This document shows, piece by piece, positions 1-7,099 of a DNA stretch of 14,453 nt. The position numbers and the translations under genes are program-made. The stretch spans positions 1 to 14,453 of the forward strand of contig DATFCQ010000193.1 of assembly GCA_035252905.1 (NCBI GenBank), given 5' to 3'. Below the pieces are notes generated by a model that worked only from the letters and a program-made list of their open reading frames with translations, searched no databases and had not been told where the DNA came from. Positions within the stretch are counted from its first letter, which is position 1. Every line of letters begins with the position of its first letter. Source of the DNA: AP-15 sp035252905 (GTDB lineage Bacteria > Pseudomonadota > Alphaproteobacteria > ATCC43930 > CGMCC-115725).

Positions 1-1121
1 AGATGCCCTACCGCAACGCGGTCGGCATGCTCTACGACTCGGGCGAATACGAGAAGAACATGGACTGGGCGATGGAGATCGCCGACTGGAAAGGCTTCAA
101 GAGGCGCAAGCGCGAGGCGCGCAAGCGCGGCAAGCTGCTCGGTCTTGGATTGTGCAATTACGTGGAGTCGTCCATCGGCTCGCCCAAGGAACAAGCGCAA
201 ATTCATGTCCGGCCCACCGGCCGTGTCGATGTCGTGATCGGCACGCAGCCGGCCGGGCAGGGGCACGAGACGAGCTTTGCGCAAGTCATCTCGGACTTGA
301 TCGGAGTGCCGGTCGAAACCGTCAAGATCATCCTGGGCGACACCGACGTTGTGAAGGCCGGCGGCGGCTCGCATTCCGGCCGCTCGATGCGGCACGCCGC
401 GACCCTGTTCGCGCAGGCGGCGCCGGCCCTGATCGCCAAAGCCGGGAAGCTCGCCGCGCATCTGCTGGAGAGCGAAGCCGGGACGGTCGAATTCCGCGAC
501 GGCCGCTTCGCGGCGCCGCAGCGCAACCGCAGCTTCGACCTGTTCGAACTGGCGAAGGAAGCCGCGGCGCGCTCGGACCTACCGGACGACTTCAAGAACG
601 GTCTCGCCGTTGCCGCGCAGCACGAGATGCACGACCCGGTCTTCCCCAATGGCTGCGCCGTCTGCGAGGTCGAGATCGATCCCGAGACCGGCGCGCTGGC
701 CTTGACCCGCTACGCCGTTGTCGACGACGTCGGGCGTTGCATCAACCCGATGATCGTGCACGGGCAGACCCATGGCGGCATCGCCCAGGCGGTCGGCGAG
801 GCCTTATGGGAGGAATGCGCGATCGACGCCGCCTCGGGGCAGCCGCTCGCCGGCTCGTTCATGGATTACGCGATGCCGCGCGCCGACGCGCTGCCGTCCT
901 TCACGACCGAAATCGTCGAAGTGCTGTCGCCGACCAACCCGTTCGGCATCAAGGCCGGCGGCGAGGGCGGCTGCACCCCGGCGCTCGCCGTCGTCGTCAG
1001 CGCCGTCCTCGACGCTCTCGCGCCTTTGGGCGTGCGCGACATCACGATGCCGGCGACGTCTTTGCGCATCTGGCAGGCGATGCGGGAGGCGCAGCAGACC
1101 CGAAGGCGGCCGGTTTCATAA
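1..1121 (+). CDS. Molybdopterin-binding subunit of a xanthine dehydrogenase/CoxL-family hydroxylase, C-terminal part
   Basis: This is the C-terminal part of a large molybdenum-binding subunit (xanthine dehydrogenase / aldehyde oxidase / CO dehydrogenase family). These enzymes hydroxylate a substrate at a Mo-cytosine or Mo-pterin centre and pass electrons to FAD and 2Fe-2S subunits. About 372 residues are visible against roughly 750-800 for the family. The frame is open to the window edge, so the ATG at base 3 is probably internal. Visible family blocks are GTQPAGQGHETSFAQ, the GGGSHSGRSMRHA loop, VVDDVGRCINPMIVHGQTHGGIAQAVGEAL, GSFMDYAMPRADALP and, near the C-terminus, PTNPFGIKAGGEGG. The Glu in that last motif (residue 321 counted from the base-3 Met) sits where the catalytic glutamate does. 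The loop reads KAGGEGGCT rather than the usual KGVGEAGT. Substrate cannot be told; the FeS and FAD subunits are not in view. It converges on the next gene across a palindromic repeat. Confidence 0.9.
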   Translation, partial: MPYRNAVGMLYDSGEYEKNMDWAMEIADWKGFKRRKREARKRGKLLGLGLCNYVESSIGSPKEQAQIHVRPTGRVDVVIGTQPAGQGHETSFAQVISDLIGVPVETVKIILGDTDVVKAGGGSHSGRSMRHAATLFAQAAPALIAKAGKLAAHLLESEAGTVEFRDGRFAAPQRNRSFDLFELAKEAAARSDLPDDFKNGLAVAAQHEMHDPVFPNGCAVCEVEIDPETGALALTRYAVVDDVGRCINPMIVHGQTHGGIAQAVGEALWEECAIDAASGQPLAGSFMDYAMPRADALPSFTTEIVEVLSPTNPFGIKAGGEGGCTPALAVVVSAVLDALAPLGVRDITMPATSLRIWQAMREAQQTRRRPVS

Positions 1122-1156
1122 AACCACGAGGGAAAGCCGTTTTGAGTGAGGAAAGT

Positions 1157-1249
1157 GGCGGAATGCGCTTCGCTTCGCTACACTTTTCCGCCCTACGATG
1201 TTCCTGAAAAGCGTGGAGCGTAGGGCGGAATAGCGTGGCGTATTCCGCC
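1157..1249. repeat. Composite intergenic palindrome (GCGGAATA/TATTCCGC type)
   Basis: Three nested inverted repeats fill the gap between two convergent stop codons. GGCGGAA (1157-1163) pairs with TTCCGCC (1186-1192). TCCGCCCTACG (1187-1197) pairs with CGTAGGGCGGA (1219-1229). GGCGGAATA (1224-1232) pairs with TATTCCGCC (1241-1249). All arms are perfect. The arms overlap, so alternative folds compete. It resembles the 'gtagggcggaa' palindromic repeats scattered between genes in Bradyrhizobium-like genomes; that comparison is from memory. It may also end transcription from both sides. There is no T-tract. Confidence 0.8.
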
Positions 1250-1280
1250 GACTTCGCAGCACGGTGACTCAAACAGGCTC

Positions 1281-2216
1281 TCAGGAGCCCCCGGCGGACT
1301 GCCAGTATTCGGAAAAACGGGTTGCGACGATCTCTTCATACGAAGGATCACCCTGAAGGATGCCGATATCGCGGCAGAAGCGCTTCATGCCGGCGACGAA
1401 GTCGCGCGAGATCGAGGCGTCGTAATAGGGCAGGTCGCGGCGCACAATGTCGGCGATCAGCGCCGCCGCTTCCGGCGGGAACAGGCGGCGGCCGACTTCG
1501 GTTGCGCGCCCGACATCCTCCTTTAAGGCGCGCTGGGTCCTGACGATCGCCCGGACCGCGGCTGCGGCTGCCTCGGGCGAGCCGTCGATCAGCCGGTCGG
1601 AGGCGGCAATCGCCGACATCGTGTAGTTGAAGGCGGCCTGCGGCCCGTCGCCGCGGCGCACGTCGAGCACGACCGCGCCGACGCCGCGCCGGAGCGCGAT
1701 CTCGGCGCCCATGCCGTTGGCCCAGAAGCCGTCGATGCTGCCCTCTTCAAGAGCGCGGGCAGCGTTCAATCCGAAATTGGTCGTGCTGCCGCTGGCGCCC
1801 GGCACCGGCATGACCGTGACCCGGTCGCGTTCGAGATCGATTCCGGCTTCGGCCAATAGCCGGCGCACTCCCATCTCGACCCAGGGCGCGGCGCCGATGC
1901 GGCGCCCGTGCACGACCGACAGATCGCCGCGCCGTGGCGTCAGATCGGCGCGCATGACGAGAAACCAGTACATGCCCTGGGCCTGCGCGCAGAGCAATTT
2001 GACCCCGGCAAATTCGGGGAAGGCGGCGAGCGCGGCATGCGCGGCGCCGCCGACAAGATCGATCTTCCCCTCTTTGAGCGCGCGATAGGCGGCGTCGACC
2101 GGGAAGATCAGTTCGAGCGCGACGTCGAGGCCTTCCTCTCGGAAAAAGCCGAGTTCGACCGCCGCCGCGGCCGGGAAATAGGAGTTCGAGATCAGGTCGG
2201 GGACGGCGAGCTTCAT
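1281..2216 (-). CDS. NMT1/THI5-like ABC transporter substrate-binding protein without signal peptide
   Basis: A 311-residue periplasmic-binding-fold protein of the NMT1/THI5-like group (SsuA/TauA/ThiY relatives), whose members bind sulfonates, pyrimidines or similar small ligands. The N-terminus runs straight into the fold (SNSYFPAAAAVELGFFREEGLDVAL), followed by GKIDLVGGAAHAALAAFPE, the ligand-cleft region typical of the family. The ATG at 2216 is chosen because GAGG lies 5 nt upstream; a GTG directly before it (2219) would add one residue. Oddly there is no signal peptide or lipobox, and no permease or ATPase gene in the window, so it may act in the cytoplasm or have lost export. It is transcribed away from the cupin gene and converges on the molybdenum hydroxylase gene. 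Ligand unknown. Confidence 0.85.
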   Translation of the reverse strand: MKLAVPDLISNSYFPAAAAVELGFFREEGLDVALELIFPVDAAYRALKEGKIDLVGGAAHAALAAFPEFAGVKLLCAQAQGMYWFLVMRADLTPRRGDLSVVHGRRIGAAPWVEMGVRRLLAEAGIDLERDRVTVMPVPGASGSTTNFGLNAARALEEGSIDGFWANGMGAEIALRRGVGAVVLDVRRGDGPQAAFNYTMSAIAASDRLIDGSPEAAAAAVRAIVRTQRALKEDVGRATEVGRRLFPPEAAALIADIVRRDLPYYDASISRDFVAGMKRFCRDIGILQGDPSYEEIVATRFSEYWQSAGGS

Positions 2217-2282
2217 CACGGCCTCGTCAGCGTTTTAACGTGAAAAGCTGGTATTTAATTTCGAAAATGTCACCATGGACTG

Positions 2283-2311
2283 TTGAACTGAGTCTCCAAA
2301 AACCATATCAG
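2283..2311 (+). promoter_or_regulatory. Possible sigma-70-type promoter of the cupin gene
   Basis: TTGAAC (2283-2288), a 17-nt spacer and TATCAG (2306-2311) lie in an A/T-rich island (about 2230-2310) between two divergent genes, about 30 nt before the cupin start. Each hexamer matches the consensus at 4 of 6 positions. The island stands out from the GC-rich surroundings and probably also holds the promoter of the leftward binding-protein gene, though I could not pick convincing boxes on that strand. Confidence 0.3.
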
Positions 2312-2342
2312 GAATCGCGCGGCAGCGAACGGGGTGATCGAG

Positions 2343-2831
2343 ATGAACGAAGCGCACCAGGTCCCCGCGGAGGCGGGGATCGACTGGAAGACCCACGGTG
2401 TCAGAGTCATACCCGGCGACCAGCTTGATCCCAACACGGCGCAGACGCCGGGCATGGAGCGCGCGGTGGCGATCAACCTGGCCCGCGTCGGGGCGCAGAA
2501 GATCTGGGCCGGCACGGTCAAGATCGACGCCAACGCCAAGACCGGAGCGCATCATCACGGGGCGCTCGAAAGCGTCATCTATGTGATCCGGGGGCGGGCG
2601 CGGATGCGCTGGGGCGAGCGGCTCGAATATGTCGCCGAGGCGGGGCCGGGCGATTTCATCTTTGTGCCGCCCTATGTCCCGCATCAGGAGATCAACGCCT
2701 CCTCCGACGAGACGCTCGAATGCGTGCTTGTGCGCAGCGACAACGAGGCGGTTGTCGTCAATCTCGATATCGCGCCGGTCGAGCGCCCGGAAGAGGTTCG
2801 CTGGATCGATCCGATCCACCGCCACGGCTGA
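2343..2831 (+). CDS. Cupin domain protein
   Basis: A single-domain cupin of 162 residues. Cupin motif 1 is visible as GAHHHGALESVIYVIRG, giving candidate metal ligands H70, H72 and E76. Motif 2 is GDFIFVPPYVPHQEIN with H114 as the fourth ligand and the closing N118. The metal site is therefore intact, which fits a small dioxygenase, isomerase or metal-dependent sensor, but the family is too broad to name a reaction. The ATG at 2343 is preferred because GGGG/GGTGA lies 6-10 nt upstream; a GTG three codons earlier (2334) is the alternative. It is divergent from the binding-protein gene and 100 nt ahead of the M20 hydrolase gene on the same strand, so the two may be co-transcribed. Confidence 0.85.
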   Translation: MNEAHQVPAEAGIDWKTHGVRVIPGDQLDPNTAQTPGMERAVAINLARVGAQKIWAGTVKIDANAKTGAHHHGALESVIYVIRGRARMRWGERLEYVAEAGPGDFIFVPPYVPHQEINASSDETLECVLVRSDNEAVVVNLDIAPVERPEEVRWIDPIHRHG

Positions 2832-2888
2832 ATCCGTTTCCTAAAGACACGGCCGAGCCTGTTCCGGAAAGATTGCCGGCTGTCCCGG

Positions 2889-2911
2889 CTTCGGCGACAA
2901 TCGCGCCGAAG
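2889..2911 (+). other. Hairpin just ahead of the M20 hydrolase ribosome binding site
   Basis: CTTCGGCG (2889-2896) and CGCCGAAG (2904-2911) form a perfect 8-bp stem with a 7-nt loop. It ends about 9 nt before the GGGAGG ribosome binding site of the M20 gene. There is no T-run after it, so it is a weak candidate for a terminator of the cupin gene; an mRNA leader stem is equally possible. Confidence 0.35.
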
Positions 2912-2931
2912 ACAAAACCGGGAGGCGGTCC

Positions 2932-4101
2932 ATGCAGCTCATTCCGCGTATTGCCGAATTCCGCGACGACCTCGTCGCCTGGCGGCGCGACATCCACGCT
3001 CATCCCGAACTCGGCTTTGAGGAGAGTCGAACTTCGGATCTGGTTGCGGAGAAGCTTACCGGTTTTGGCGTCGAGGTGCATCGCGGCGTCGGCAAGACCG
3101 GCCTCGTCGGCGTTCTGAAGGTCGGCACTTCGCCGCGCACGATCGGCCTCAGAGCCGACATGGACGCCTTGCCGATCCAGGAAGAGAACGCTTTCGCATA
3201 CCGCTCGCAGAATGACGGGCGCATGTATGCCTGCGGCCATGACGGACACACGACGATGCTGCTCGGCGCGGCCCGCTATCTTGCCGAGACGCGCGGGTTC
3301 GACGGCACCGTCCATTTCATCTTCCAACCCGCCGAGGAGGGGCTGGGCGGTGCCGATGCGATGATCAAGGACGGCCTCTTTGCGCGCTTCCCGTGCGATG
3401 CGGTCTTTGGCATGCACAACCGGCCGCATTTGGCGGAGGGTCGGTTTGCGATCCGCAGCGGGCCGATGATGGCGGGGGGCGGATTCTTCGATATCCGCAT
3501 CACCGGCCGCGGCGCGCACGGCGCCCGCCCGGAGGCGGGGACCGACCCGGTTATCGTCGCCTGCCATATCGCCGCCGCCTTGCAGACGATCGTCTCGCGC
3601 AATGTGGCGCCGCTCGATACGGCCGTCGTCAGCGTGACGCAGATCCATGCCGGTGAAGCCTACAACGTCATCCCGCCGCATGCGGTCCTGCGCGGCACTG
3701 CGCGCGCCTTCGCTACCGAAACGTTCGATCTGATCGAGAACAATATGCGGCGCCTCGCCGAAGGCATCGCCGGCGGCTTTGGCGCCGTCGCCGAGGTCGA
3801 TTTCCGTCGCGGCTTTCTGCCGCTCGTCAACGATGCGCAGGAGACCCGTTTTATCGCCGACGTCGCTGCCGAGCTGGTCGGTTCCGACGCCGTCAATCGC
3901 GAGGGCAGGCTGGTCATGGCCTCGGAAGATTTTTCGGCGATGCTGGCCGAGTGCCCCGGCGCCTATATCCAGATCGGCAACGGCGACCGGCCGGGCGGCT
4001 GCGAGGTCCACAACCCCGGCTACGATTTCAACGATGCGATCCTGCCCCTGGGCGCCAGCCTGTTCGCCCGGCTGGTCGAGCGCCGGCTGGCACGCGGCTG
4101 A
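2932..4101 (+). CDS. M20-family amidohydrolase (hippurate hydrolase / IAA-amino acid hydrolase type)
   Basis: A 389-residue, full-length M20D peptidase-like amidohydrolase that hydrolyses N-acyl amino acids or related amides using a di-metal centre, probably in the cytoplasm (no signal peptide). Family motifs occur in order: IHAHPELGFEE (21-31), RADMDALPIQEEN (74-86), CGHDGHTTMLLGAARYL (101-117), FQPAEEGLGGADAMI (131-145), GMHNRP (160-165) and CEVHNPGYDFND near the C-terminus. Candidate metal ligands C101, H103, E136, H162 and H360 are all present. The dimerisation domain lies between, with TGRGAHGARPEAGTDP carrying the usual His. The start has GGGAGG 6 nt upstream. Substrate is not predictable; hippurate hydrolase is the usual label for such proteins. 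It ends at a palindromic repeat facing the GST gene. Confidence 0.93.
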   Translation: MQLIPRIAEFRDDLVAWRRDIHAHPELGFEESRTSDLVAEKLTGFGVEVHRGVGKTGLVGVLKVGTSPRTIGLRADMDALPIQEENAFAYRSQNDGRMYACGHDGHTTMLLGAARYLAETRGFDGTVHFIFQPAEEGLGGADAMIKDGLFARFPCDAVFGMHNRPHLAEGRFAIRSGPMMAGGGFFDIRITGRGAHGARPEAGTDPVIVACHIAAALQTIVSRNVAPLDTAVVSVTQIHAGEAYNVIPPHAVLRGTARAFATETFDLIENNMRRLAEGIAGGFGAVAEVDFRRGFLPLVNDAQETRFIADVAAELVGSDAVNREGRLVMASEDFSAMLAECPGAYIQIGNGDRPGGCEVHNPGYDFNDAILPLGASLFARLVERRLARG

Positions 4102-4117
4102 GGTTTCGGTCGAACGA

Positions 4118-4197
4118 GCCCCTCACCCGCCTCCCCCGGCTTTCGCCGGGGTCGGCACCCTTTCCCCGCATTGCGGGGAGAGGGATGGGGTGGGGGC
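4118..4197. repeat. Multi-stem palindromic repeat, family 1 copy a
   Basis: An 80-bp cruciform-like element between the convergent M20 and GST stop codons. An outer stem pairs GCCCCTCACCC (4118-4128) with the GGGTGGGGGC end (4188-4197). Inside are CCCCGGC/GCCGGGG around 4134-4151 and a long CCCTTTCCCCGC / GCGGGGAGAGGG stem around 4158-4184. The fold is a three-way junction. A related copy in reverse orientation lies at 11835-11893. It may act as a two-way terminator as well as being a dispersed repeat. Confidence 0.8.
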
Positions 4198-4207
4198 GAT
4201 GCTCAGA

Positions 4208-4930
4208 TCAGCCCGGCGCCGGGATCGCGCGCTGATTGTACATGATCTTGCGGATGCGCGCCCGATCCTCCGCCGAAAGCGTGCCCGGGTCGACCCGCAG
4301 ATCGTTGCCGACCTCCATTCCCCGCTTGACCGCCGGACGATTGCCGACCTCCTCAAACCAGCGCTTGAAGTGCTTGAACTCGCCGATGTCCTGCCCCTGC
4401 GCCTGCCAATTGACGGTCCACGGGTAGGAGATCATGTCGGCGATCGTGTATTCGTCGCCGGCGAGATAGCGGCGGTCATGAAGGCGGTAGTTCATCACCC
4501 CGTAGAGCCGGTTGGCCTCGTCGGTAAAGCGGCGGATCGCGTAGGACTGGTCGCCCTCTGCGGGAGCGAGGCGGCGGAAATGACCGCATTCGCCGAGTTT
4601 TGGCCCCTGATTGGCCATCTGCCACATGACCCACTCCGCGACCTCGTATTTGCCGCGCAAATCCTGCGGCCAGAAGCGCCCGGCCTTTTCCGCCAGGTAC
4701 ATCATGATGGCGCCGGATTCGAAGATTCCGAGCGGTCCGCCGCCGCCCTTCGGCTCGTGGTCGACGAGGGCCGGCATGCGGTGGTTCGGGTTGAGTTTCA
4801 GGAAATCGGGCTTGAACTGGTCGCCCTGCTGGATATTAACCGGGACGATCTTATAGGGCAGGCCCAGCTCTTCAAGCAGGATCGTAACCTTCTTGCCGTT
4901 CGGCGTCGGCCAGAAATAGAGATCGAGCAT
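4208..4930 (-). CDS. yfcG: Glutathione S-transferase family protein, YfcG-like disulfide-bond oxidoreductase
   Basis: A 240-residue cytosolic GST of the nu class (YfcG/YghU). The thioredoxin-fold domain opens MLDLYFWPTPNGKKVTILLE with T9 and N11 where E. coli YfcG has its glutathione-contacting Thr and Asn, and no catalytic Tyr/Ser/Cys at the usual GST place. The cis-Pro is P53 (RMPAL), and the gamma-glutamyl binding pair is E71-S72 (FESGAIMMYLAEK). The all-helical domain follows from about residue 90. YfcG-type proteins reduce disulfides with glutathione; whether this one does is inferred. The start has AAAGGAG 6 nt upstream. It is the last gene of a leftward set, 27 nt after the dioxygenase stop, so probably co-transcribed with it. 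Confidence 0.9.
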   Translation of the reverse strand: MLDLYFWPTPNGKKVTILLEELGLPYKIVPVNIQQGDQFKPDFLKLNPNHRMPALVDHEPKGGGGPLGIFESGAIMMYLAEKAGRFWPQDLRGKYEVAEWVMWQMANQGPKLGECGHFRRLAPAEGDQSYAIRRFTDEANRLYGVMNYRLHDRRYLAGDEYTIADMISYPWTVNWQAQGQDIGEFKHFKRWFEEVGNRPAVKRGMEVGNDLRVDPGTLSAEDRARIRKIMYNQRAIPAPG

Positions 4931-4957
4931 CGGGTTCTCCTTTCTTCGGCAAGCCGG

Positions 4958-5680
4958 CTATTCCCGGCGGAACGTCAATACCAATACGTCGCGATAGGCG
5001 GGCCGGGCCGGATCGAGCGGCCGTACCGGCGTGACGCCGTGATAGACCCGGCTGTCGTCGACCCAGGCGGCATCGAGAGGCTCGGTCAAGATAAAGCTGC
5101 CGAGCGGATGGCGCGCGAGATCGTAGATCGTGGTTTCGCCGCTCTCGACATTCTCGCGCCGGACCATCAAGACCAGGACCCAATCGACCCCGTCGCGGTG
5201 CATCCCTTCCGGCGTCGGCCGGCCCTCCTGGCCGGGCTGCGCCTCGATGCGGAACTGGTGCAATTCGACATGCCAGGCCTCGGGCCGCAGCTCCGCCGGC
5301 GTCAGCGCGTCGAACAAAGCGTGTGCGGTCGTCATGATCGCGCCGAGGGCCGGATTCTCGGCGATCCGGTCGGCAATCGGCTCGAACCAGCGCTCGACTC
5401 CGCCGTTCAGCGGGTTGTAGTCGCGGCTCTGGTAGTGCGGCTGGTGCGGCTTGCGGGCGATCCCCAAGGGACTGGCGCGGAAGGCGGCAAAGCGGCGGCG
5501 GCGATAGCGGCCGCCGTCGGCCATGTAGCTGTCGACGCCGAGATCGTTCCAGCTCGCGGCAAAGCTCGGCCAATCGGCGAACCCGGCCCCGGCCAGCCAG
5601 GACCGCATCCGGGGCGCCCGCACAAAGGCAAAGCCCGTATCCGCGATCGTCGCGGCGGTGGCGTCGAGAACCGCGTCCAT
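4958..5680 (-). CDS. 2-oxoglutarate/Fe(II)-dependent dioxygenase (isoleucine dioxygenase / BsmA type)
   Basis: A 240-residue protein of the 2OG-Fe dioxygenase family that includes bacterial L-isoleucine hydroxylase (IDO) and BsmA. These enzymes hydroxylate free aliphatic amino acids while decarboxylating 2-oxoglutarate. The iron triad is visible as H161-x-D163 (MHRDGVDW) and, 50 residues on, H214 (VYHGVTPV); R230 (YRDVLVLTFRR) is placed to bind 2-oxoglutarate. ELHQFRIEA and HQPHYQSRDYNPLNGG are further conserved-looking blocks. The length and triad spacing fit IDO closely from memory. The ATG at 5680 is chosen over the one at 5686 because GAGGAG lies 6 nt upstream of the former and directly abuts the latter. 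It sits between the LLM oxidoreductase (39 nt upstream) and GST genes. Substrate not established. Confidence 0.85.
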   Translation of the reverse strand: MDAVLDATAATIADTGFAFVRAPRMRSWLAGAGFADWPSFAASWNDLGVDSYMADGGRYRRRRFAAFRASPLGIARKPHQPHYQSRDYNPLNGGVERWFEPIADRIAENPALGAIMTTAHALFDALTPAELRPEAWHVELHQFRIEAQPGQEGRPTPEGMHRDGVDWVLVLMVRRENVESGETTIYDLARHPLGSFILTEPLDAAWVDDSRVYHGVTPVRPLDPARPAYRDVLVLTFRRE

Positions 5681-5719
5681 CCGCATCTCCTCGTTGTTAC
5701 GTAGCCCTTTGGTGTGAGT

Positions 5720-6754
5720 TCACAGAACGGCTGCGGCGACGGCCCTGAGCGCCGGCGCATCAGCGCCGGCCAATATCAGCCCGGCGATCTGGCGCTCCTG
5801 GGCTAGCGCTTTCCAGACCTGCAGCCGGTCGCGAACCCGCTCCTCGGGCCCGACCAGCGAGGTCTCGTCAATCAACGCGTCGGGCACCGCGGCCGCGGCC
5901 TCGCGGCGCCGGCCGGCGAGATAATGGTCCTGGATCTCCGCCGCCGCCTCGCCGTAGCCGAGCCGCTTGGCGAGGTCGTTGTAATAGTTCTTCGTGCGCG
6001 CCCCCATGCCGCCGATATAGAGGGCAAAACCGGGCCGCAGGGCGTCGCGGCAAGCGGCGACGTCGGCGCCGATCGCGACGCGGACATAGGGAAGGATGTC
6101 GAACCCGGCAAGGCTCTTCCCCCCTGTGGCCCGGGCGATCCCCTCGCGCACCGGGTCGACGATCGCGGCGGCCTTTTCCGGCGACATCAGAAAAGGCAGC
6201 GTGCCGTCGGCGATCTCGCCCGCCAAGCGCAATCCGGCCGGGGCGATTGCGGCGGTATAGATCCTGAGGTTCGGATCGCCGTGGATAATGCTTCGCAAAG
6301 GCTTGCCGAGCCCGCTGGCATCCGCCCCGTCATAGGGGATGCGGTAATGCTCGCCCTGGTGTTCGAGCGGCGCCTTGCGTTCGAGGATCTGCCGCAGGAT
6401 CGCGACATATTCGCGGGTGCGCGCAAGCGGCTTGCCAAAGCGCTCGCCGTGCCAGCCCTCGACAACCTGCGGTCCGGACGGGCCGATGCCACACAGAAAG
6501 CGGTTCCCCGACAAGGCCTGCAGGGTCATCGCCGTCATCGCCGCGCAGGCCGGGGTGCGCGCCGCCATCTGCATGATGCTGGTGCCGGCCTTGATCCGCG
6601 TCGTCTGCGCCAGGACCCAGGCCACCGGCGTCACCGCGTCGGTGCCGTAAGCCTCGCCGCACCAGACCGAATCATAGCCGAGCCGTTCGGCCTCACAGAC
6701 GAGGTCAAGGTCGAGACCCGCTTCAGAAACCCTGAGCGCAAGGGCGAGCTTCAT
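5720..6754 (-). CDS. LLM class flavin/F420-dependent oxidoreductase
   Basis: A 344-residue luciferase-like (TIM-barrel) oxidoreductase. N-terminal features are LVCEAERLGYDSVWCGEAYGTDAVTP and QTTRIKAGTSIMQMAARTPACAAMTAMTLQALSGNRF. These are followed by GIGPSGPQVVEGWHGERFGKPLARTREYVAILR, a strong signature of the 'F420-dependent LLM' subgroup, and EHYRIPYDG. Such proteins use reduced F420 or FMN to reduce or oxygenate diverse small molecules; the cofactor cannot be decided here. The ATG at 6754 is chosen because GAGG lies 7 nt upstream; a TTG two codons earlier is less likely. It leads the leftward set LLM, 2OG dioxygenase, GST with gaps of 39 and 27 nt, implying one transcript. A reaction partnership with the dioxygenase is inference. 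Confidence 0.9.
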   Translation of the reverse strand: MKLALALRVSEAGLDLDLVCEAERLGYDSVWCGEAYGTDAVTPVAWVLAQTTRIKAGTSIMQMAARTPACAAMTAMTLQALSGNRFLCGIGPSGPQVVEGWHGERFGKPLARTREYVAILRQILERKAPLEHQGEHYRIPYDGADASGLGKPLRSIIHGDPNLRIYTAAIAPAGLRLAGEIADGTLPFLMSPEKAAAIVDPVREGIARATGGKSLAGFDILPYVRVAIGADVAACRDALRPGFALYIGGMGARTKNYYNDLAKRLGYGEAAAEIQDHYLAGRRREAAAAVPDALIDETSLVGPEERVRDRLQVWKALAQERQIAGLILAGADAPALRAVAAAVL

Positions 6755-6776
6755 CGCCAAACCTCATCCGCCGCCG

Positions 6777-6965
6777 TTATTGCCCCCGCGCGATCTCCGC
6801 TTTGGCGGCCCGCGCCTGCTCCTCGATCGCGCTTTCGTGCCAGTTGCGCAACAGAAAACGCGACGGCAGGAATAGTGCAAGCGCATTGCTGCGGAGTGCT
6901 GCCGCGGCCCGGCCCAGTGCCAAGCCGCGTGCCATGAACAGGATCGTGGCGCACAGGACCCGCAT
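6777..6965 (-). CDS. Possible small protein of unknown function (62 residues)
   Basis: I do not recognise this ORF. It begins with ATG at 6965 with AGGG about 8 nt upstream, and its stop lies about 22 nt before the LLM start, so it would be the first gene of that leftward set. The N-terminal 35 residues are rich in Ala, Leu, Val, Phe with scattered Arg (CATILFMARGLALG), which could form a short amphipathic or membrane helix; the C-terminus is a charged Ala/Glu/Arg helix. The interval would otherwise be an unusually long gap before the LLM gene. GC-rich DNA yields such ORFs by chance, so this remains doubtful. Confidence 0.35.
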   Translation of the reverse strand: MRVLCATILFMARGLALGRAAAALRSNALALFLPSRFLLRNWHESAIEEQARAAKAEIARGQ

Positions 6966-6981
6966 CCCTCTACCCTGCTGT

Positions 6982-7009
6982 TTGTCTTCCCCGAAGCGGC
7001 GACTTTAAT
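6982..7009 (+). promoter_or_regulatory. Possible sigma-70-type promoter of the universal stress protein gene
   Basis: TTGTCT (6982-6987), a 16-nt spacer and TTTAAT (7004-7009, 5 of 6 matches to TATAAT) lie 90 nt upstream of the universal stress protein start. The stretch lies between divergent genes. No GGAAC-type stress promoter is seen for this gene. Confidence 0.35.
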
Positions 7010-7099
7010 CGCGGCAGGAGCGAGGGTCGAGGTCGCGGGCCTCGTCAATATCGTCGCGATCCTGTATCCTCGCGGCAAAGGCGAGAACAGGGAACGACC

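Noticed and set aside
152..1207. Long + strand ORF (351 residues) overlapping the molybdenum hydroxylase gene
   Set aside because: It is Arg/Ala/Gly-rich with no family motif, and the other frame has clear hydroxylase motifs. Long shadow ORFs are expected in DNA this GC-rich.
2758..4011. Minus-strand ORF (417 residues) opposite the M20 hydrolase gene
   Set aside because: It is antisense to a gene with all its metal-binding motifs and shows no recognisable domain; composition is typical of a shadow frame.
3779..5704. Plus-strand ORF (641 residues) spanning the M20 end, the repeat, GST and the 2OG dioxygenase
   Set aside because: It crosses three well-supported genes and a palindromic repeat and has no domain motifs. 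It is open only because of base composition.
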